Below, piece after piece: positions 57,600 through 64,000 of a stretch of DNA of 64,000 bases. The position numbers and the translations under genes are program-made. Source of the stretch: Trachythela sp. YZ-2020 (taxonomy: Eukaryota > Cnidaria > Anthozoa > Malacalcyonacea > Clavulariidae). Under the pieces are notes generated by a model. The model saw only the letters and a program-made list of their open reading frames with translations. It made no database searches and was not told the DNA's origin. Where the stretch lies: the NCBI GenBank assembly GCA_016169945.1, contig JADLSH010000190.1:2976001-3040000 (forward strand), read 5' to 3'. Each line of letters begins with the position of its first letter. Position 1 is the stretch's first letter.

Positions 57600-58835
57600 G
57601 GTGGCTCCCTACAATTTTTTGAAATGTGGAAAATTTACGATATAGATTAAACTTTTCGAATAATTCTTACTTGTTACAAAACAAAAATTGTATGACTTAT
57701 ATTGAGCAACATTCTAAGAGCTGAAAATTGTTCACAAAACTGACGTCATTTCCGTTGCTATGGTAACAATGACGTTTCAATATGGCCGACATTTTGGCTT
57801 TTAACTCACTTTACTCTAAAAAATGCCTGGTTACCCCCATTTTTTATTTCATGAAACGTTGTACTGTAGAAAAATAGATTATTTGAACGAGTTTAAAAAT
57901 TTCTGTAGAGCCAAAAAATATTCATAACGAAAAATCATGTTTATTAATTTTTTAAAAATTTGGCTCTACAGAATTTTTTAAACTTGTTCTGATAATCTAT
58001 TGTACTAGACTAAAATGTTTTATGAAATAAAAAATGGGGTACCCAGGCATTTTTTCGAGTAAAGTGCGTTAAAAGCTAAAATATCGGCCATATTGAAACG
58101 TCATTGTTACCATAGTAATGACGTCATTTTTATGAACAATTCCCGACTCTTAGAATGTTTCTCAATATATGTGGTACAATTTTTGTTTTCTAACAACTAA
58201 CCGTTCTTCAAAAAAATTCAATCTAAATCATAAATTTACCATCATATCAATTATTAAGTTGAACATTTGCTCGAACGAAAACAAACAGCTCAGAAATACC
58301 ATGATAACATTTACTAACAATTTAGTATTATATTACTTGCTTATGTCGCGATTTTAAGAAGGAATAAGCGTCCAAAAGATGATTTTTGCTCGCGCAGTTG
58401 TCGCCAAGTGCACGACTGAGTGAATTAATGATGCCAAAATAGAGTAAAAAGTTCCAAAATGCTTAAGATATAAACCCACCAGTCCGACGTCACATTACGT
58501 GATTGCGTTCTACATGTATGAAATTTATATCAAAATGCGCGCCAAAACAAGTAGATTTCAATTCCGAATCTAAGTGAAAGTCATATGCCAAAGTGGAAGC
58601 GCTAGAACCTGTTTCCCCGCAACTTCCGCTCTACACGGCGATTTTGGAGCAATATTCTTATATAGCGCGCAACATTCAACCCCCCGAGTCCGACTCCAGA
58701 ATGCGACGAATCTTTATCAAAATCATTGAAGAATGTGCAGCATAAATCTAAATTTTATATAATCCGCTTGTAACGCGATAAGACTATTTGTTTTGGAAGA
58801 GTTTGATATGATTTCAAAAATTGTAGGGAGCCACC
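57600..58835. mobile_element. TTAA-flanked element (1.2 kb) with CRE and X-box-like sites
   Basis: GGTGGCTCCCTACAATTTTT at the left and its complement at the right, each next to TTAA (57596-57599 and 58836-58839), a piggyBac-type target. The left 600 bp is itself a large palindrome centred near 57930. TGACGTCA (57741-57748, 58119-58126) and GTTGCTATGGTAAC (57754-57767) with its degraded partner (58106-58119) lie in the arms. No transposase ORF is seen. Confidence 0.8.
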
Positions 58836-59245
58836 TTAAGGACTGATCATACAAGCAAAATGAATAAACATTTAGTGCACTAAGTGCAGTATGACCAGGG
58901 AGTAATATATCATTAGATGGATAGTCCAAAATGGATGTTGGGGTCACCACATCTATCAGCATATTTCCCCTAGGGCCAAGAATATTACATGTTTTCTAAA
59001 ATGCAAGGAACGACACAGAAACAGTTTTATCCCCCGAGTGTGAGACAGGAATTGCACGGAACTTAATTAGCTTTATGAACCTTTTATAAATTTGTACAAA
59101 TTTCTAGATATATAATATTTTACAAAAATTGTACATAAATTATATAATTTTTTGATAGTTGTAATATAATTGCATGCAAATTGTCATTGTTGTAAATCCA
59201 TTGTATTTTTAAACTAAAGATGGATCATTATTAAAACATTATATA

Positions 59246-59443
59246 TTAAAGCCAATCTTTCCTCTCATACCAAGCCTGCTGAAGCGCTCTCCCCCTTGTC
59301 GTAATGGTCAATTGTGGTGTTGGTCGCTGCTTAACTATTGCATTTTGTTCGGCAGTTGGTCGAGCAGAAAAAGATCTCCTCAGCAAATCACTTATAATAT
59401 CCGCTTCAATAGAAGCAGGATTTGTCACGCTTGCTGAAGCCAT
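59246..59443 (-). pseudogene. Fragment resembling the N-terminus of a hAT/zinc-finger (TTF or MYM-type) transposase-like protein
   Basis: An ATG at 59443 opens 65 residues, MASASVTNPASIEADIIS..., ending QQAWYERKDWL and then a stop. The pattern LTITTRGRALQQAWYERKDWL resembles the segment just before the TTF-type zinc finger of hAT-like proteins. The zinc finger itself is not found downstream, so it is truncated or continues in an unseen exon. Identification is tentative. Confidence 0.4.
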
Positions 59444-60300
59444 TGTATATATAAATGCGCAAAGACAATATAAAATATGATAATTACTCACTTTACACAT
59501 AACAAGTGTGTTCAGTCGCGCGGAAAGCTCGCTAGGAAAGGCAGTACAAGTCACGCCTTCTCCAAATAGCATGAGTTCGGCTCAATTTTGAGCATGCGCA
59601 AGGCCAGTTATCCAATCAGAAGCCAGTATTATTTGTATTAAATATGAGTGAAACACGAGTCGCGCGTGAATTGATATATTGCCGGAAATGAGTCTTGTAG
59701 AGCTGCAGTTGCTAGGAAACAGACACGGCAACAGTCGGCAAGGCTGTAAAATTGCGTAAATGTAATATAAAGCCGAATAATTTAAAAAACAATAATGAAA
59801 AATCCAGAAAAATGACGATGTTGAATTTTAAAGCTTTGGGATAAACAAAGCAATGTTTTAGACGGAACTTGGAAAAAAATTCTCAATTTTGTGAAAATGT
59901 TTAGTTTAACAACTTATACGTCGCGTTAAATTATTTGGACGAAGGGAAGTTGTAAATACTTCCGCCGTTCATGTACAATTCAATTAAATTCCCAAAGGTA
60001 TAATAACGCACAAGAGTGATTTCTAAAGGGGGACTTTTTTGGGGACACCCTGTATATCTCCTTTTCCAAAGCGTCAGCGAGTCAAGCACTCACCCTGACC
60101 GGCACATTCGTTGTCCACGAATGAGGGAATGGCTAACCGACCTCGACTTCGTTCGGAAATTAATGAGGAGCAATTAACTTTCGATACCCCAATACCTCAA
60201 CCAATAACTAGGCGTAGTTATAGTTCCCAGTAAGAATTACTAATCGCAATAAAAACAACTGTCTTTTAACAAAAAGGCCGAAGAACAATCTAACCGTCGT
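59444..60300. other. Intergenic region, nothing clear
   Basis: AT-rich, with a GGGGACACCCTGTATA near 60040 like the end of a mariner-type element. No gene recognised. Confidence 0.4.
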
Positions 60301-61150
60301 TCCTGTTAAATCTCAAATTAGCGATCATGTCTTTGTTCCTAAACTTTTACTTACAAACACTATGTCTCTAGCCCCAAAAATGGATGAAGTGAGTTGCTTT
60401 ATTGGCGAAAAGAATCCTGATTTAGCTTGTATTACGGAAACTTGGTTGCATGGATCAATTAGTGTGACTTGCCTTCATGTTGCTGAATACAATTTTATTT
60501 ATAAAAACCGATCTATGCTCATGGAGGTGTTGGTGTCTATGTCAAGAACTCAATTTTTCATAAACGTTTGGACTAATTCCATCGTTCAGACTTTTAAGTT
60601 CTGTGGGTCTACCTTAGGCCCAAAAGACTCCCACGCGGCGTTCCCTGTATAGTACTCGGCGTCGTTTATCACCCACCTAACGCTAATGACGGAGACATGC
60701 TTCATTTCCTATCTACGTCTTTAACATCAATAGTGAGCTTTTATCCCGGTTGTGGTTTAATACTGGCAGGTGACTTTAACCGTTTGAAATTTGGTCGTCT
60801 CCTGACACGGTTTAATTGCAAGCAAATGGTCAATGTTCAAACTAGAGCCGACCAGACTCTGGACCTGGTGATTACCAACTTACATTCGTTTTACAAGAAG
60901 AATTATGTGGGAAAATATCCGCCTTTTGGCCTCTCTGACCACAATGTAGTCATGCTGAACCCCCAAAAAAGACCACCTAAATCTTGCAGCCGAAAAATTG
61001 TGACAAGCAGGGATAAACGCCCTAGCAAAAAACGAGATATTTAACATCCATTAATTGGACGTCTATTTTAAATGGGGTCGAAACTTGCGAAAATAAACTC
61101 GTTGATCTGGTTCTTCTCGGTATCAACAGCATGATGCCCATTAGAAAGTC
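60300..61150 (+). pseudogene. Non-LTR retrotransposon fragment: endonuclease domain, degraded, no reverse transcriptase
   Basis: The first frame (60362-60652) has PDLACITETWLHGSIS, the catalytic ETW-type segment of the apurinic-like endonuclease of LINE elements. The second frame (60697-61044) has LILAGDFNRL, TLDLVITN and the SDHNVVML motif of the same domain. The reading frame changes at least once between them (after about 60500 and again near 60650). Sequence such as VETCENKLVDLVLLGINSMM and HINDPP follows to about 61170, and then homology ends abruptly before any reverse transcriptase. A CR1/RTE-like 5' fragment, dead. Confidence 0.75.
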
Positions 61151-61267
61151 AACCCTACATATAAATGACCCCCCATTGATTGGAATCGCGGGGCCGCAGT
61201 TCGATTCCTGATAAATTTCTGAACAAAAAATTACCTTTGTAATTTTTTCTTTTGGTTTTCACTGAAT

Positions 61268-63662
61268 GTGGAATTAGGAATAGAGGCAAAATCTTTGAAT
61301 TCAAGTCAGAGAAATGAGTTTATCAGGGATATATGTACTCTGGTGGCCACCTACACCAGGTATCCAACAGAAGCAGAGAGGCAATTGATAGCCCAGAAAA
61401 TCGTAACTAAGTTTACTTTCCTGAAGGATCCAACAATTGGACAAAGCTGTCTAATGAACTGATGGGTAAGTTGTATAATCTGGAGGGAACTCATTTATAG
61501 TACGTGGATTGTGATGCTAGCAATAACAGCCGAAGTAAACTTTGCTGTTATTTTAATTCTGTCACAACAGTGGTATGTAGCCCATTAGCTTAATAGGCCA
61601 GACATTTTACTTCTCAGTGGAAGGGTACTGCTAATTAATGTATCACTGGAAGTGCAACCAGGTGCACCTACTGTAGTATTTTACACTGTCTTACACCATC
61701 AATTTTACTTTTCAGTGGAAGAGTACTGCCAGTTAATGGGTTAAAATGGCATCATACATCCATACATGACAAACCTTCTAAAAGCTACCATATCCTTTGT
61801 CTATTTTAATAACATTTAATTTTCATTGATTGTATAAGGGTTCTTGGGAGATACAAATTAAGAACTGGATTAAACAGCTACAAAAATTGACCTCCAAGAG
61901 GTCATTGCCAATGTCTGGTGAAACAAAGTCAGCTTCTAAAACCATGACAACGAAGAAGCAGAAAACTGGTTATCCTTGGCTTGTGGTGCCTTCGTTTGAT
62001 GACCAGCAAGAAGAAATCATGAAGGAAAAAGTATCACAATTACGAAACGTCAGTAGAGTTGGAAAGGTGGACCACGGAGTTGTGAAACGTTTAATGACGG
62101 AAACATATCCATTAAGAAAAAAATCTATGGTGACTGGAGTCGAACCTGTTGAAAGTATAATCAGAAGTTTCCCTGTATTACTTCAACCAGCACATGTAAG
62201 TTTTTATAGTTATGAACTTGCCTGTTTTTAATAACATATATCAGGGGAATCCAATAACAGATTTACGGGTATAATTATAATTTGTATTTTACTCTGTTAA
62301 TAATGTAAGAGTGCTGCCAGTTGACTGGTAAATATTTAGTGCAATACTGTAGCTCCTTTGTCAGCAATGAAATGATTATTAATCAATATATTTATTTTAT
62401 TTCCCTTTTTTATTATAGCTAAGAATGGAGATGTGCAGAATTTTTGAAGATGTTGAGTTTTGCAAGTATATGAAGGTTTCCCTGGTTGGCACCTGGATAC
62501 CAAGAATAGTATCGTACATTGAGTCAAGTGATAAACCAGTGTCGCAAGAAGTACTGACAGAAATGCAGCAAGCTGTCAACGAAGGTCTCATCAGTGAATC
62601 TGGTAAATGTATTTTCAAGTTCTATATATATAGCTCTAGGGGTCCAAAACTTTACCTTGTCCCAATTTCCCCCAGTGGATGCATTCTTTAGTGTTCTTTC
62701 ATTGATTTCAATCATCTTTAACCCGGTTAATGCATCTTGGTTTGTGGTTGTTGTCTATACTGTAATTTCATGCAGCTTTTATCCCGACATTTACAAGTAT
62801 GTTGAGGAGTCATTTATTCCAAAATATCTTTGAAGCATCTCCAAGTCTGGCCACTACTCTGACAATAATAATTCAACTAACAGTGACTTCTTATACTAAC
62901 TAGAATCTTTTTTTTTAGAATGTTGTCAACGAGCAGCAATATGGACATTGTTCCACCACTTATTACGAGGCAGTGGTGGAAGAAAGAACAGTGGCTGTGA
63001 GAAGGTCGTCAAGTTGTTAAAGGTAATATGTCATAGCAATTACACTTTGGATTCTAATGGTTTCATAATGTAGTTAGATTTTAACTACGGTTAGAGTGAG
63101 ATTCATGCGAACAGGGTAGTCCATTTTTTAATAACTACTAGGGGTAGTTAAAATAAAGAGCTCTGATTTATACAATTGACCTAAGCTTTGGGGCACTTAT
63201 ATCCAAGTTTGATACAATATATAAGGGCCTATTTCTAGTGATCGATTGTCCCAAAAGCTACTAATTAATGGTATTATTATTAACCAATATTTGTCACACA
63301 CTGTGGAAAACTTGTGGTACAAATGTGTGTTGTGTGTTTGGTATACCAGTATGCATGTATGGTGCAAAAATATTCCAATGCACAAAAATAATATAAACGT
63401 GTATATTTTGTAGGAATCTGATGATGTAGACCGTGAGATCAAGCAAGCTATCTCGCCTACAATCTTCCTGGGTGGAGACTCCGTATTTGAAACCACGATT
63501 ATGTACGTTGTTGGTGAAGGAAGGGTGCTGTGCGATTGTGCACGCGAAGGCAAACTTTTAGGCTGTTTAATTTTATTGTTTTGTATTCATTATACCTATA
63601 ATTTTGACTTCAAAGTACAGAGAAATGCAATGGTCCCTCATACTGTAACGCAGGTTTTTTAG
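61268..63662 (+). CDS. Uncharacterised spliced gene, five candidate exons, in-frame TGA in exon 1
   Basis: I do not recognise a named family, but the layout is like uncharacterised proteins expanded in cnidarians. Candidate exons: about 61268-61466, 61839-62195, 62419-62602, 62919-63022, 63414-63662. Exons 2-5 join cleanly in phase. Exon 1 encodes SLNSSQRNEFIRDICTLVAT with TRYPTEAERQLIAQKIVTKF, then meets a TGA one codon before the donor GTAAGT. Exon 2 starts GSWEIQIKNWIKQL and is basic. Exon 3 has WIPRIVSYIES; exon 4 has CCQRAAIWTLFHHLLRGSGGRKN; exon 5 has SPTIFLGGDSVFETTIMYVV and VLCDC. No catalytic motif is recognised. It may be a gene starting further upstream, a pseudogene, or an active gene with a base error. 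The 3' end at 63662 could also be a read-through past a CAG|GTTTTT donor. Confidence 0.6.
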
Positions 63663-64000
63663 TCTTTTAAGCCAGTGAGGAATTAAGGTGTATTCTATTG
63701 ACACATATTGCAAATGTACTGTATATATCACTCCTAGTCCTATTGAAATAATTTAGCTTAGTTTGTGTGACATATTAAATCGATAAAGTGGAACCTTAAT
63801 TATTTGTTGGTAATACTTTCTTTATATTATATTTGGTAATGTGACTTAAACACCATCGTCAAATATACCCGTCATCAATCAGCTTCAAGAATGCATGATT
63901 AGCACCTCTTCCCTTACCACTTACCGTTTAATCAAGTAACATTTCAAATTATAATATAACATTTATAGTACGCGCGTGCTGATTGGTCGAGAAGCGTGTT
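63663..64000. other. Right edge, nothing clear
   Basis: AT-rich sequence without a recognisable ORF or repeat. Confidence 0.5.

Noticed and set aside
61160..61210. tRNA-like GCAGTTCGATTCCTG
   Set aside because: Only a B-box-like match; no cloverleaf. Possibly a SINE tail joined to the retrotransposon fragment.

Overview
The window is metazoan nuclear DNA, most likely from a cnidarian. It is AT-rich, has short spliced exons with GT-AG junctions, and is densely seeded with small inverted-repeat transposons, foldbacks and microsatellites. The organism call is inference: the conserved genes (RNF185, SKA2, an SLC43 transporter, an LRRC43-like protein) only show an animal, and the repeat style suggests Cnidaria.

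Region 1 (1-21,010) is a local expansion of one intronless-ORF gene family. Each protein has a C3HC4 RING finger, TRAF-type zinc fingers, a heptad-repeat coiled coil and a six-blade Kelch propeller. There are five copies: A (minus, frameshifted, runs off the left edge), B and C (plus, intact), D (plus, one-base frameshift) and E (plus, RING and first promoter deleted, with an ATG formed at the breakpoint). A and B are head to head. B to E are tandem copies that also share long 5' and 3' flanks. The 5' flank carries a conserved module that looks like promoter plus a non-coding exon 1, with a short 5'UTR intron. D and E are near-identical except for one diverged patch at the start of the propeller. 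The general picture is a fast-changing family of putative E3 ligases and decoys.

Region 2 (21,010-37,461) is mostly repeats around two spliced minus-strand genes. One is SKA2-like (27,209 to at least 22,154), whose splice phases continue into a C-terminal winged-helix-like segment. The other is a 12-exon LRRC43-like leucine-rich-repeat protein (37,461-27,693). A hAT-type element with an 8-bp target duplication sits in the last LRRC43 intron, and a second one in a SKA2 intron. Two short Crypton-like first exons sit near 31.1-31.6 kb.

Region 3 (37,462-44,350): a 628-bp divergent promoter with a perfect palindromic RFX X-box separates the LRRC43-like gene from RNF185 (plus, six exons, 38,090-42,110). 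Then come a foldback, a TA-type MITE and a cluster of ACACACCT motifs.

Region 4 (44,351-55,839) is an 11-exon SLC43-family transporter on the minus strand, with introns full of microsatellites and MITEs.

Region 5 (55,840-64,000) holds small DNA transposons (mariner-like, hAT-like, and a 1.2-kb TTAA-flanked element carrying CRE and X-box-like sites), a hAT zinc-finger-like fragment, a truncated non-LTR retrotransposon endonuclease, and a spliced uncharacterised gene (61,268-63,662) with an in-frame TGA in its first candidate exon.

Exon boundaries were set by reading splice sites and checking phase by hand; none is confirmed by transcripts.
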